Of a DNA stretch of 10,791 nucleotides, positions 1 through 7,578 are shown one piece after another. The notes under the pieces are model-generated. The model was not told the origin of the DNA. It searched no databases and saw only the letters and a list, made by a program, of their open reading frames with translations. Made by a program: the position numbers and the translations under genes. Source of the stretch: Rhodospirillales bacterium (lineage in GTDB: Bacteria > Pseudomonadota > Alphaproteobacteria > Rhodospirillales > Casp-alpha2); the NCBI GenBank assembly GCA_021775275.1, contig JAJFIE010000296.1:1-10791 (forward strand). The letters run 5' to 3'. The first letter of the stretch is position 1; each line of letters opens with the position of its first letter.

Positions 1-326
1 ATCGATTGCGGGCCGTCACCGACAAGGGAACGGATTGCGCTATCGCTCTGGCCCGTGAGCAGAAACTGGAAGATGGTTCGGTTCTCTTGCTGGATGAACA
101 GAGCGCTATTGTTGTTCGCATGAAAGAAGAACGTTGGCTGCGCACAAAGCCGTGCGATGTACCCAGTGCTTTGGAAATGGGCTACTTTGTCGGAAACCTT
201 CATTGGCGCGTACGGTTCGATCAAGAGGTGCTGGAGATTGCCATCGAAGGCCCGGTGGACTTTTATCTGAGTCGATTAAAGCCGTATCTGGACTCTGGCA
301 AAATCAAGGCTCTGTCAGATGGGTAA
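1..326 (+). CDS. ureE: Urease accessory protein UreE, 5'-truncated by window edge
   Basis: UreE is the nickel metallochaperone that delivers Ni2+ to the UreDFG-urease apoprotein complex in the cytoplasm. The frame is open from position 3 and about 108 codons are visible, against a usual length of about 150-160, so the start lies upstream. The visible part carries the end of the N-terminal domain (acidic 'LEDGSVLLLDEQ', then 'VVRM') and the C-terminal metal-binding domain with the G-N-x-H-W motif about 65 residues in, followed by a 'DFYLSRL' helix. It ends in KIKALSDG, so it lacks the His-rich tail that many UreE proteins use for nickel storage. The stop codon overlaps the start of ureF by 8 bp, which suggests translational coupling. 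A TTG at position 6 could be called as a start but would cut into the conserved domain. The assignment rests on motif and operon position. Confidence 0.85.
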   Translation, partial: RLRAVTDKGTDCAIALAREQKLEDGSVLLLDEQSAIVVRMKEERWLRTKPCDVPSALEMGYFVGNLHWRVRFDQEVLEIAIEGPVDFYLSRLKPYLDSGKIKALSDG

Positions 327-999
327 AGCCATAACCATGCTGGCGGCTCTGCAACACGGTGACAGTTTCTTTCCCTCCGGTGCAGCATCGTTCTCTTGGG
401 GATTGGAAACTCTTGTATCAGAGGGGACGGTATCAGATGCCTCGGACGTAGAGGTGTTCATCCGAGCACAGCTTGAGGGGCGCTGGGCATCGTTCGACCG
501 GGGTGTTGTTTCTGCCGCCTATAAAAACTCAGACAATATGGAAAAACTCTGCCGGATCGATTCACTCGTCGAAGCGCAGACGCTGGCGAGCGAGATGCGG
601 GATGGTTCACATCGATCCGGCCTGGCGCTGCTGCAGGTGCATGAGAAGTTGGGCAGTCCGCTCGCGGCATCATACCGGAACCTTGTCCGTGCTTCAGCAG
701 CTTACGGAAATCTAAATGTCATGCAAGGATTCCTATGGGCCAATACGGAAATGTCTGTCGACGACACAGAGGCGATTTCTGCTCACACCTTGTGTGTTAG
801 CCTTCTTGGCGCGGCTGTTCGCCTTGGGGCCATTGGTCACATTGAAGCCCAGCGGATTCTTGGGATGTTGCATCCGACGATTGACGAATTGGTTGATGAT
901 CCGCCGCCGCCACTGGCCAAACTACATGCTTTCACGCCCATCTCAGAAATCGCCGTGATGCGGCACGAGACGATAGACTCGAGATTGTTCGCAAACTAG
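319..999 (+). CDS. ureF: Urease accessory protein UreF
   Basis: UreF acts with UreD and UreG in the apo-urease activation complex, where it modulates the UreG GTPase and helps gate nickel and CO2 delivery. The 226-residue product has the usual UreF length. It has the characteristic N-terminal block 'FFPSGAASFSWGLE' (residues 17-30) and the conserved C-terminal end around 'ISEIAVMRHET..SRLF', which contacts the partner subunits. The fold is expected to be all alpha-helical and soluble, with no signal peptide. The ATG at 319 overlaps the ureE stop by 8 bp and has an AAGG about 9 nt upstream. A second ATG at 337 is a possible alternative start that would still keep the conserved block. The gap to ureAB is 28 bp, so the genes are probably cotranscribed. 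Confidence 0.92.
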   Translation: MGKAITMLAALQHGDSFFPSGAASFSWGLETLVSEGTVSDASDVEVFIRAQLEGRWASFDRGVVSAAYKNSDNMEKLCRIDSLVEAQTLASEMRDGSHRSGLALLQVHEKLGSPLAASYRNLVRASAAYGNLNVMQGFLWANTEMSVDDTEAISAHTLCVSLLGAAVRLGAIGHIEAQRILGMLHPTIDELVDDPPPPLAKLHAFTPISEIAVMRHETIDSRLFAN

Positions 1000-1027
1000 G
1001 TGACAATCTCAGACAGGGAGGTTCACT

Positions 1028-1726
1028 ATGTTACTGACGCCAACTGAATTGGAACGGCTTGTTATCTATACGGCGGCCGAGCTTGCCAGAAAGCGGAAAG
1101 CCAAGGGGTTGACGCTGAATCATCCTGAAGCGGTGGCATACATCTCAGATGAAATTCTTGAAGGAGCGCGGGAAGGTCGGAGCGTTGCCGAAATGATTGC
1201 TTTCGGCTCAACGTTGCTGACGACCGACGATGTCATGCCCGGTGTTGCCGATCTGATGCCGATGATCCAGGTGGAGGGCATGTTCCCGGACGGAACCAAA
1301 CTCGTCACTGTTCACGACCCCATCCGGCCGGGTAAGACGAAGAAGCCAAAAGATGCGGTTACACCGGGAGAGCTATTGGTTGATGATGGTGAAATCGAGA
1401 TCAATGCAGGCCGGAAAACAGTAACCTTGAAGGCGGTCAATACGGGCGATCGACCCATCCAGATCGGTAGTCACTACCATTTCTTCGAAGCGAATAAAGC
1501 CCTTGATTTCAATCGCTCCGATGCATTCGGAATGCACCTCGATATCCCATCAGGAACGGCTGTCCGTTTTGAACCTGGCGAGTCAAAAGAAGTTACGCTG
1601 ACCGAATTTGGTGGGTCGGGAGAACTTTTCGGTTTGAACAATCTGACTAATGGGTCGGTCCATAGCGAGAGCCGTAAAGCGGACGCATTGCGCCGGGCAA
1701 AAGAACAAGGTTTCAAGGGAGCTTAG
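1028..1726 (+). CDS. ureAB: Fused urease gamma/beta subunit (UreA-UreB)
   Basis: This is a structural subunit of urease. Residues 1-100 match the gamma subunit (start '[22 protein letters not shown]', and '[14 protein letters not shown]' at 60-73). Residues 101-112 form a Lys/Pro-rich linker. Residues 113-232 match the beta subunit (the '[14 protein letters not shown]' block, '[11 protein letters not shown]' at 146-156, 'GLNNLTNGS' near the end). Many bacteria encode gamma and beta as separate proteins of about 100 and 100-130 residues. The single 232-residue chain resembles the arrangement of Helicobacter UreA. A strong Shine-Dalgarno (GGGAGG, about 1016-1021) precedes the ATG, which fits the high expression of structural subunits. 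Only 3 bp separate it from ureC. The fusion looks genuine: the linker is in frame with no stop, and beta has no internal ATG with a ribosome site. Confidence 0.95.
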   Translation: MLLTPTELERLVIYTAAELARKRKAKGLTLNHPEAVAYISDEILEGAREGRSVAEMIAFGSTLLTTDDVMPGVADLMPMIQVEGMFPDGTKLVTVHDPIRPGKTKKPKDAVTPGELLVDDGEIEINAGRKTVTLKAVNTGDRPIQIGSHYHFFEANKALDFNRSDAFGMHLDIPSGTAVRFEPGESKEVTLTEFGGSGELFGLNNLTNGSVHSESRKADALRRAKEQGFKGA

Positions 1727-1729
1727 ATC

Positions 1730-3442
1730 ATGGCGAAAATGGCGCGAGAAGACTATGCGAACATGTATGGGCCGACGACGGGCGATGCTGTTCGACTTGG
1801 CGACACCAATCTTTTTGCTGAGGTTGAGCACGACTATGGCATTCCCGGAGAAGAGTGCCTGCACGGTGGTGGTAAGACGCTCCGTGACGGTCTGGGGTTG
1901 ACGCCCGGATACAATAGCGCGCAAGGCTCGCTCGATATGTTGCTGTGCAATGCGACAGTGATCGACCCTGTTCTGGGCATTGTTAAAGGTGATATCGGGA
2001 TCAAGGATGGAAAGATTGTCGGTGTCGGTAAGGCTGGCAATCCGTCCACTATGGACGGCGTCGATTCAAACCTGATCTGTGGCGTGGCAACAACGGTACG
2101 TGACGCCGAAGGACTGATTGCGACACCGGGCGGTATTGATGTGCACGTACATTTTGATTCTGCCCAACTCTGCGAGCATGCCATCAGTGCAGGACTGACC
2201 ACCATGATCGGTGGATCGCTCGGTCCCATCACCGTTGGGATTGACTGCGGCGGCGCGTTCAATGTTGGCAAGATGTTGCAGGCGGCCGAACAATGGCCGA
2301 TCAACTTCGGCTTTCTAGGGCGGGGCAACACATCCAAGCCAGGGTCTATTGAAGACCAGATCGCTGGGGGATGTTTTGGACTGAAGATCCATGAAGATTG
2401 GGGTGCGATGCCTGCTGTCATCGACACCTGCCTTGGCGTTGCAGATGAAATGGATTTTCAGGTTCAGCTTCACACGGACACTTTGAACGAGAGCGGTTTC
2501 GTCGAAGATACGCTTGCCGCCATCAACGGCCGGACGATTCACATGTACCACACGGAAGGCGCGGGTGGCGGACATGCGCCGGATATCATTCGGGTCGCGG
2601 GCGAAGCAAACTGCCTGCCATCGTCTACCAACCCGACGAACCCGTTCACAGTGAATACCTTTGATGAACATCTGGATATGACGATGGTGTGCCACCACCT
2701 GAGCCCCTCAATCCCTGAGGACGTGGCGTTCGCCGAAAGCCGCATTCGCGCCCAGTCGATTGCCGCAGAAGATGTGCTTCATGATCTGGGGGCTATTTCC
2801 ATGCTGGGGTCAGACAGTCAGGGCATGGGACGCATCAACGAGGTCATTACGCGGACCTGGCAGCTGGCATCGAAAATGAAAGACCAGCGTGGTCGCCTGG
2901 CTGAGGAAACCGTGACCAAGGGCGATAATGAGCGGATTAAGCGCTACATTGCGAAGTACACGATTAACGCCGCACGCACTTTCGGGATTGAAGACCATGT
3001 TGGATCCCTGGAAGCTGGAAAGCTCGCGGATGTGGTTTTGTGGCGACCGGGGTTCTTCGGCAGCAAGCCGGAGCTCGTCATCAAGGGCGGCTTCATCGCA
3101 TGGGGCGCTATGGGGGATAGCGCGGCATCTCTTATGACGTGCGAGCCGCTTCAGATGCGGCCCCAGTGGGGAGCGTTTGGCAAGGCAAAGGAAGCCCTCA
3201 GCGCATGTTTCGTCAATCCGCTGGCTATCCAGAACGATCTGGCAAACAAACTTGGCCTGAACAAATCACTTCTGCCAACACATGGAACACGGCAAATCAG
3301 CAAACAGCACATGCTGCACAATGATGCCTGCCCGAACATTCGTGTTGATGCACAGACCTTCGATGTTTTTGTCGATGGTGAGCTGGCGACGTGTGAGCCG
3401 GCAGAAAAACTACCGTTGGCGCAACGGTATATGCTGCGATGA
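1730..3442 (+). CDS. ureC: Urease catalytic (alpha) subunit UreC
   Basis: UreC hydrolyses urea to ammonia and carbamate, which decays to CO2 and a second NH3, at a dinuclear nickel centre. The 570-residue length is normal. Expected nickel ligands are present: H139 and H141 (GGIDVHVHF), the lysine to be carbamylated K219 (GLKIHEDWG), H248 (LHTDTLNE), H274 (HTEGAGGGH) and D362 (GSDSQGMGR). The flap Cys-His C321-H322 (MVCHHL) and R338 are also kept. The second urease signature ([17 protein letters not shown]) fits the family pattern. The segment after the first histidines is unusual. Where most ureases read roughly GGGTGPA.GT.ATT.TPG, this protein reads [20 protein letters not shown] (161-180), and P133 breaks the first signature. 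Activity is likely but the pocket may differ. The stop overlaps the ureG ATG (ATGA). Confidence 0.96.
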   Translation: MAKMAREDYANMYGPTTGDAVRLGDTNLFAEVEHDYGIPGEECLHGGGKTLRDGLGLTPGYNSAQGSLDMLLCNATVIDPVLGIVKGDIGIKDGKIVGVGKAGNPSTMDGVDSNLICGVATTVRDAEGLIATPGGIDVHVHFDSAQLCEHAISAGLTTMIGGSLGPITVGIDCGGAFNVGKMLQAAEQWPINFGFLGRGNTSKPGSIEDQIAGGCFGLKIHEDWGAMPAVIDTCLGVADEMDFQVQLHTDTLNESGFVEDTLAAINGRTIHMYHTEGAGGGHAPDIIRVAGEANCLPSSTNPTNPFTVNTFDEHLDMTMVCHHLSPSIPEDVAFAESRIRAQSIAAEDVLHDLGAISMLGSDSQGMGRINEVITRTWQLASKMKDQRGRLAEETVTKGDNERIKRYIAKYTINAARTFGIEDHVGSLEAGKLADVVLWRPGFFGSKPELVIKGGFIAWGAMGDSAASLMTCEPLQMRPQWGAFGKAKEALSACFVNPLAIQNDLANKLGLNKSLLPTHGTRQISKQHMLHNDACPNIRVDAQTFDVFVDGELATCEPAEKLPLAQRYMLR

Positions 3443-4074
3443 GTAATAACACCTCTGGCAATCTCCCTTCTCCAGCCAGAGTGGGAATCGGTGGACCGGT
3501 TGGTTCGGGTAAAACCGCGCTTATTGAAAAGCTGATCCCCGCGTTGGAGGCGCGCGGCATAGAAGTCGCGGTCGTCACCAATGATTTGGTGACAAAGGAG
3601 GATGCAGAACGCCTGAAGAAAAGTGGCCTCATTGATCCTGAAAAAGTGAGAGCTGTCGAAACCGGAGCATGTCCCCATACCGCCATCAGGGAAGACCCTA
3701 CCCTGAATATTCAGGCCGCAGATGATCTCGCCAATTTGTTCCCCCGAATTGGCGTCGTGATCATTGAAAGCGGCGGCGACAATCTAGCCTCCACGTTTTC
3801 GCTTGATCTGGTCGATTACTGGATGTTCGTCATCGACACCGCCGGCGGCGATGACATTCCCCGCAAAAAGGGGCCGGGGATTGTTCGCTCTGATCTGCTC
3901 GTAATTAACAAAACCGATTTGGCCCCCCTCGTAGGCTCCGATCTTGACCTCATGGAGTCAGATGCCATTGGCGTTCGTGGCGGCAAGCCCATTGCCATGA
4001 CCAACTGCGCAACGGGTGAAGGGATCGATGCGGTCATTGACCATTTATCCCGGGATGTCTTGTTTGATGCCTGA
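3439..4074 (+). CDS. ureG: Urease accessory GTPase UreG
   Basis: UreG is the SIMIBI-class GTPase that carries nickel, as a GTP-driven dimer, into the UreDF-urease complex. The 211-residue product shows, in order, the P-loop GPVGSGKT (19-26), '[11 protein letters not shown]' (48-57), the nickel-binding Cys-Pro-His C78-P79-H80 in '[14 protein letters not shown]', the '[13 protein letters not shown]' switch region (109-121), and the guanine-specificity motif NKTD (157-160). There is no His-rich N-terminal extension of the kind some UreG proteins carry, so with this UreE the urease chaperones have little nickel-storage capacity. The start is fixed by the 4-bp ATGA overlap with ureC. The 3' end overlaps ureD by 8 bp. 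Confidence 0.96.
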   Translation: MSNNTSGNLPSPARVGIGGPVGSGKTALIEKLIPALEARGIEVAVVTNDLVTKEDAERLKKSGLIDPEKVRAVETGACPHTAIREDPTLNIQAADDLANLFPRIGVVIIESGGDNLASTFSLDLVDYWMFVIDTAGGDDIPRKKGPGIVRSDLLVINKTDLAPLVGSDLDLMESDAIGVRGGKPIAMTNCATGEGIDAVIDHLSRDVLFDA

Positions 4075-4939
4075 TTCCGTCGAAGGACCTGACAGCGAAA
4101 CCATGCCGCCAACTGGAACTGGGCGAATCGAGTTGGTGTTCCAAAACGACCCCGAAGGGCGGAGCTATCTCGCGGAGCAGTACAGCTCGTATCCGTTTCA
4201 TATCTGCCGCGCCCACTATGTGGATAAGAATATCCCGGGGATGGCGACCCTATATACACAGTCTTGTGCAGGCGGGATTTTTAAGGAAGATCGTTTATTC
4301 ATGAAAATTCACGGGCGGGAACACGTCTGGACCCATGTTACGACGCAGGCATCGACCATTGTTCATCGCATGGAAGAGGGATTCGCACGACAGCAGGTTG
4401 ATATCATTGCTGATCAGGGAGCATTGATAGAGTACCTGCCTGATACCACAATTCTTTTTCCAAAAGCGAAACTCCAGTCATCCATAAATATCAGGCGACA
4501 CCCGGACAGTGATGTCATTGTTGCAGACTCGTTTCTTACCCATGATCCGGGCAATGCGGATGAGACATTTAGCTGGTATGAAAGCGAGCTTGTTATTCAG
4601 CAACCTGACGGTCGTGTTGATGCGATTGACCGCTTTTCGGTAACTGGGGAGACGTTCATTTCTGGGGAAACATCCGCTCCCGGACAAAATGCTGTCTATG
4701 GAACGTTTGCTGTGATCAGTGGTAGAGCCGATAATTGTGCGTTTTCGGTGGCCCTCCGGTCTTGTATGGAAGCGCGTGCCGACGTCTATGCCGGTGTGTC
4801 ACGATTGCCAAATGATACAGGCTGTTGGGTTCGATATTTTGCGATGGATAGTGTAGCGGCAAAAGCTTTTGCAACGGCGCTATGGGGTGTCTCGCGGGAG
4901 TTACTGACAGGGTATACTCCTGATTCACGAAGAAAGTAG
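4067..4939 (+). CDS. ureD: Urease accessory protein UreD (UreH)
   Basis: UreD is the scaffold that binds apo-urease and, through UreF, recruits UreG. Its internal tunnel is thought to pass nickel to the active site. The product is 290 residues from the chosen ATG. Family blocks are visible: '[16 protein letters not shown]' (a form of the G-G-hydrophobic-x-x-x-D segment), '[11 protein letters not shown]', '[19 protein letters not shown]' and 'DSFLTHDP'. An in-frame ATG at 4016 lies well inside ureG and adds residues that look like an out-of-frame reading of ureG. The ATG at 4067 overlaps the ureG stop by only 8 bp, matching the coupling elsewhere in the operon. UreD is usually the least conserved urease accessory protein, and this copy is recognisable but divergent. 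It is the last urease gene. Confidence 0.9.
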   Translation: MPDSVEGPDSETMPPTGTGRIELVFQNDPEGRSYLAEQYSSYPFHICRAHYVDKNIPGMATLYTQSCAGGIFKEDRLFMKIHGREHVWTHVTTQASTIVHRMEEGFARQQVDIIADQGALIEYLPDTTILFPKAKLQSSINIRRHPDSDVIVADSFLTHDPGNADETFSWYESELVIQQPDGRVDAIDRFSVTGETFISGETSAPGQNAVYGTFAVISGRADNCAFSVALRSCMEARADVYAGVSRLPNDTGCWVRYFAMDSVAAKAFATALWGVSRELLTGYTPDSRRK

Positions 4940-5089
4940 ATGGCACGGTATACAAAGTTGGCTGATGCAGTGTGCAGAATAGTCATCACCACTAACGCCA
5001 GCATTATCACGACACTCATAACCATGCCGGTCACGGCAATTGAAATTTCGATATCGTACAGGGCACCGTTGAACAGGGTTTGGTTTTGA
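4940..5089 (+). CDS. Possible 49-residue hydrophobic small protein directly after ureD
   Basis: An ATG begins at the base immediately after the ureD TAG stop and opens a 49-codon frame ending in TGA at 5087-5089. The product begins MARYTKLADAVCRIVITT and continues with a hydrophobic Ile/Thr-rich stretch of about 25 residues, compatible with one membrane segment, before a basic tail. Direct abutment to ureD and the purine-rich GAAGAAAG upstream would allow translational coupling. I recognise no family. It may be a real small membrane protein, or chance open frame downstream of the operon. There is no database or codon-bias evidence available here, so confidence is low. Confidence 0.28.
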   Translation: MARYTKLADAVCRIVITTNASIITTLITMPVTAIEISISYRAPLNRVWF

Positions 5090-5162
5090 TGCTTGAATCT
5101 GACCTGCCTCTATGAACTGGTCATTCACGTTGAGAGTTCTTCCGCGCGATAGTCATGTTGTT

Positions 5163-5240
5163 TGGCATTATGTCAGCACGCGCTCTAACATCCATTAAAT
5201 TGATGAATATCATCAAAAATTGTAACCTATTATATCTATT
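5163..5240 (+). promoter_or_regulatory. Candidate LysR-type operator and promoter upstream of gdmH
   Basis: Two dyads lie in the AT-rich part of the gap. TGGCATTATGTCA (5163-5175) is a nearly perfect palindrome with T-N11-A geometry, the classic LysR box. TTGATGAATATCATCAA (5200-5216) has perfect 6-bp arms and also contains T-N11-A. A -10-like TATTAT lies at 5228-5233 with no good -35. A start site near 5240 would put the first dyad near -71 and the second over the -35 region. That is the usual recognition-site plus activation-site layout of a LysR-activated promoter. The obvious candidate protein is the LysR regulator encoded at 7579. All of this is inferred from sequence pattern. Confidence 0.38.
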
Positions 5241-5456
5241 TCGTATTTTTATACTGACAACTCAGTGGAGCCAAGGCACAGGAACATTTCGAGAGCCTTC
5301 TTTGCAATGAGAGCAATTCATCCAGCGCTTGGAATGGCCCGTTAGAAGGGAACACTAGAGGCCAGTTTGTGAGAGTAGTCGCGATCCACTTGATTGCCCC
5401 ATGATCGCCATCTTCCGTGTCATAGCAACTAACAAAAGTGTCGAAAGGTTATACAC
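5241..5456 (+). promoter_or_regulatory. Long 5' leader of gdmH with tandem potential hairpins
   Basis: If transcription starts near 5240, the gdmH message has a leader of about 215 nt with no convincing reading frame. It can form several small stems: AAGGC/GCCTT (5273-5299), TGGCC/GGCCA with an inner TAG/CTA pair (5335-5364), and GCGATC/GATCGC (5381-5386 with 5403-5408). None is followed by a U-tract. I do not recognise the conserved cores of the known guanidine riboswitch classes. The gdmH ribosome site AAAGG (5444-5448) is not occluded by any of these stems. The structures may be regulatory or accidental. Confidence 0.2.
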
Positions 5457-6644
5457 ATGCCAGACCCCAAAACAGGTGAGCTACGTGGAAATCGGAATCT
5501 GAATAGACTTGAGCGCATTTCTCAAACCAAGCAGGACGAGGAAGTCCAGCGGGGTTTGGAACTGGGGCTTGAAGCGGCAGACTCGATCAATGACCGATCG
5601 ATCTCATTATTCAGCCGTGGGCATCTCCCCGCCTTCGCTGGCATCAACACCTTCATGAAGACTCCATACTGTGAAGACATTCGTGAGGTCGGTAAATATG
5701 AAGCAGCTTTTGTTGGAGCGCCTTTTGATGGCGGTACGACATACCGACCGGGAACGCGCTTCGGCCCTCAGGGTGTCCGGCGTATTTCAGCGGTCTATGA
5801 TGGTTATTGTGTTGATGGTGCAGTTGATCTGTTTGAGGAACTCGACCTTTGCGATGCTGGCGACATTTTTGTCATCCCTGGCAGTATCGAGAAAACTTTC
5901 GACCAGGTTTCAAAAGCTGTTTCCCATATTTATACGTCCGGAGCCTTCCCGATCATCGTCGGTGGTGACCACAGTCTTGGGTACCCAAATGTCAGAGGCG
6001 TAGCACCTCATATCGATGGCAATGTGGGTATCATCCATTTTGATCGTCACCTGGATACCCAGGACATCGACATGGACGAGCGCATGCACACAACTCCGTG
6101 GTATTGGACAACCAATGACCATGAAAGCGTTGAGCACAACAAAGCTCACCAGGCCCACAGTCATATGCATGACGTTGGCCTGTCAAACTGCCCGCCAAAG
6201 AATCTTGTTCAGATTGGCATTGGCGGCTGGTACGGGAACCGGCCAGGTTCAGAAGTCGCCCGTGATCGCGGCACAAGTGTCATTACCATGAAGGATTTCG
6301 AAGAGCTCGGAACCGAGGGTACAGCAAACATGGCACTTGAGCTCGCGTGGAAGGGCTGCGACGCTGTTTATCTGTCTTTCGATATCGACAGCATTGATCC
6401 CGGTTATGCCCCGGGCACCGGCACGCCGGAACCCGGTGGATTTACGCCACGGGAAGCTCTGGAAATGGTTCGCACGATTGCGAAAGAAGGCTTATGCGCC
6501 ATGGAAGTTGTCGAGGTATCACCGCCATATGATGTGAATGACAGCACGTCCCAGCTCGCATGCCGGGTTATCCTGGATACGCTCGGCACCATGGTCACCG
6601 AAGGTAAGTTGGGTCATCGTGATCAGGTAATGAAGCCCGCATAA
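5457..6644 (+). CDS. gdmH: Nickel-dependent guanidine hydrolase (GdmH-type ureohydrolase)
   Basis: This ureohydrolase-fold enzyme (arginase/agmatinase superfamily) probably converts guanidine and water to urea and ammonia. It has 395 residues, longer than agmatinases (about 300-320), with an N-terminal extension of about 80 residues as in the cyanobacterial guanidine hydrolase group. Visible metal sites are H172 (GGDHS), D196, H198 and D200 (HFDRHLD), and D309 and D311 (SFDIDSIDPG). E353 (EVVEVSPPYD region) is also present, as is the substrate loop 'GGTTYRPGTRFGP' (92-104). Most agmatinases read HFDAHxD; the Arg at 197 is what I remember from the guanidine-hydrolase branch. A His-rich stretch (six His between 222 and 238) appears inserted after 'ERMHTTPWYW'. 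Flanking urease and nickel genes support the call. Alternatives are another guanidino-acid hydrolase such as agmatinase or guanidinobutyrase. AAAGG lies 8 nt before the ATG. Confidence 0.82.
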   Translation: MPDPKTGELRGNRNLNRLERISQTKQDEEVQRGLELGLEAADSINDRSISLFSRGHLPAFAGINTFMKTPYCEDIREVGKYEAAFVGAPFDGGTTYRPGTRFGPQGVRRISAVYDGYCVDGAVDLFEELDLCDAGDIFVIPGSIEKTFDQVSKAVSHIYTSGAFPIIVGGDHSLGYPNVRGVAPHIDGNVGIIHFDRHLDTQDIDMDERMHTTPWYWTTNDHESVEHNKAHQAHSHMHDVGLSNCPPKNLVQIGIGGWYGNRPGSEVARDRGTSVITMKDFEELGTEGTANMALELAWKGCDAVYLSFDIDSIDPGYAPGTGTPEPGGFTPREALEMVRTIAKEGLCAMEVVEVSPPYDVNDSTSQLACRVILDTLGTMVTEGKLGHRDQVMKPA

Positions 6645-6732
6645 TCTCTCCTAGCGAGAGGAGCCCGGCGGCGGTTGTTCCCATTCCACCTGCTTCGTCG
6701 CCGGACAGAATTTTGCGACCTGGAGAAACGTG

Positions 6733-7446
6733 ATGTTTTCAATCCTCGGCTTGGGCTTTCTTCTCGGTATGCAACATGCCTTAGAAGCCGATCATATCGC
6801 AGCCGTTGCAAGCTTGACGAGTGGTGATGCTTCACGCCGACGGATTGTCGTTCACGGCGCGACCTGGGGGACCGGCCACGCTCTCACATTGATGGTTTTT
6901 GGCGGCGCCGTTTTGCTCTTCGGTTTCCAGGTTGATGATGGCATTGCTCACTGGCTCGAGTTCGCTGTCGGCGCCATGTTGGCCATACTTGGTGGAAGGG
7001 TGATCGTCAGTGTGCTGCGTGAGAGGATCCACATCCATTTCCATCTCCATTCCGACGGTCGTTCACACATCCATGCCCATAGCCACAAATACGCATCTGC
7101 ATCACACAGAACACACGCCGCCCATGATCACGCGCATACCCGTCTCTCATTCGCCCATCTGGTTCAAACGTTCGCCGTTGGGATTATGCACGGCATGGCC
7201 GGAACAGCGGCCTTGGTGATCCTGGTCACCGCCTCCAGTGTGGGATCCGTCGGTCAGGGCGCGTCATACCTATGCCTGTTTGCACTTGGCTCGGTTCTAG
7301 GTATGGTCATGTTGACTGGCATTGTGCTGTTCCCAGCCTCATATGCTATCCGCGACACCCCAACACTTGGTCTTATTGTCCGAACAACAATTGGTGTTGC
7401 AACGGTCATTGTCGGTGGACATGTCATGTTCGAAAACTGGGTTTAA
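6733..7446 (+). CDS. NiCoT/UreH-type nickel permease with His-rich loop
   Basis: This inner-membrane transporter of 237 residues probably imports Ni2+ for the two nickel enzymes encoded here. The first helix carries the family metal signature H-x4-D-H (H15, D20, H21, in 'GMQHALEADHIAAV'). A second conserved block, 'GTGHALT' (46-52), and the motif 'VGIMHGMAGTAAL' (149-161) follow. About six hydrophobic segments can be drawn (roughly 2-13, 50-66, 74-95, 143-167, 178-200, 213-232). Between the third and fourth lies a hydrophilic loop (99-142) with many histidines, a likely metal-binding or sensing patch. Family members move Ni2+ or Co2+, and context favours nickel. A GTG at 6730 is one codon upstream, but the ATG at 6733 is better spaced from TGGAG (6721-6725). 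It lies 88 bp after gdmH on the same strand, so the two are probably cotranscribed. Confidence 0.85.
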   Translation: MFSILGLGFLLGMQHALEADHIAAVASLTSGDASRRRIVVHGATWGTGHALTLMVFGGAVLLFGFQVDDGIAHWLEFAVGAMLAILGGRVIVSVLRERIHIHFHLHSDGRSHIHAHSHKYASASHRTHAAHDHAHTRLSFAHLVQTFAVGIMHGMAGTAALVILVTASSVGSVGQGASYLCLFALGSVLGMVMLTGIVLFPASYAIRDTPTLGLIVRTTIGVATVIVGGHVMFENWV

Positions 7447-7447
7447 T

Positions 7448-7540
7448 CTGCGTGCCCCGCTTGATCACGAGGTGATAAGTATCCTTCAGTGGTTCGGGAT
7501 ACTATTGGTATTCGCTGGGGTAATGGTATTGTCGGCATAG
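7448..7540 (+). pseudogene. Possible C-terminal remnant of a drug/metabolite-type (SMR/EamA-like) exporter
   Basis: Between the nickel permease and lysR, a short open frame reads LRAPLDHEVISILQWFGILLVFAGVMVLSA and ends in TAG at 7538-7540. Its last part resembles the terminal helix of SMR and EamA transporters, which commonly end with an acidic residue, a short 'S-L-x-x-x-G' turn and 'I-x-L-I-x-A-G-V'. There is no room for the rest of such a gene, because the permease frame occupies the upstream sequence. If real, it is a decayed remnant, or alternatively a 22-residue peptide starting at GTG 7472. The similarity is from memory and short, so chance is quite possible. Confidence 0.2.
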
Positions 7541-7578
7541 TTATTGGTTTCCACAAACTCAATTGGGTGGCGTAGCTT

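Noticed and set aside
1834..2427. Long minus-strand open frame (197 codons) across ureC.
   Set aside because: It is antisense to a strongly conserved gene, with Pro/Ser-rich composition typical of a shadow frame and no recognisable domain.
5025..5038. TGCCG-GTCA-CGGCA hairpin after ureD as the urease operon terminator.
   Set aside because: The stem is short, lies inside the possible small frame, and is not followed by a T-run.
5241..5456. A guanidine-I, -II or -III riboswitch in the gdmH leader.
   Set aside because: I could not find the conserved cores of these classes (for example paired ACGR loops or the ykkC core) on either strand. Only generic short stems are present.
6646..6660. CTCTC/GAGAG hairpin after gdmH as an intrinsic terminator.
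   Set aside because: The stem is only 5 bp and no T-run follows; the downstream permease is probably cotranscribed.
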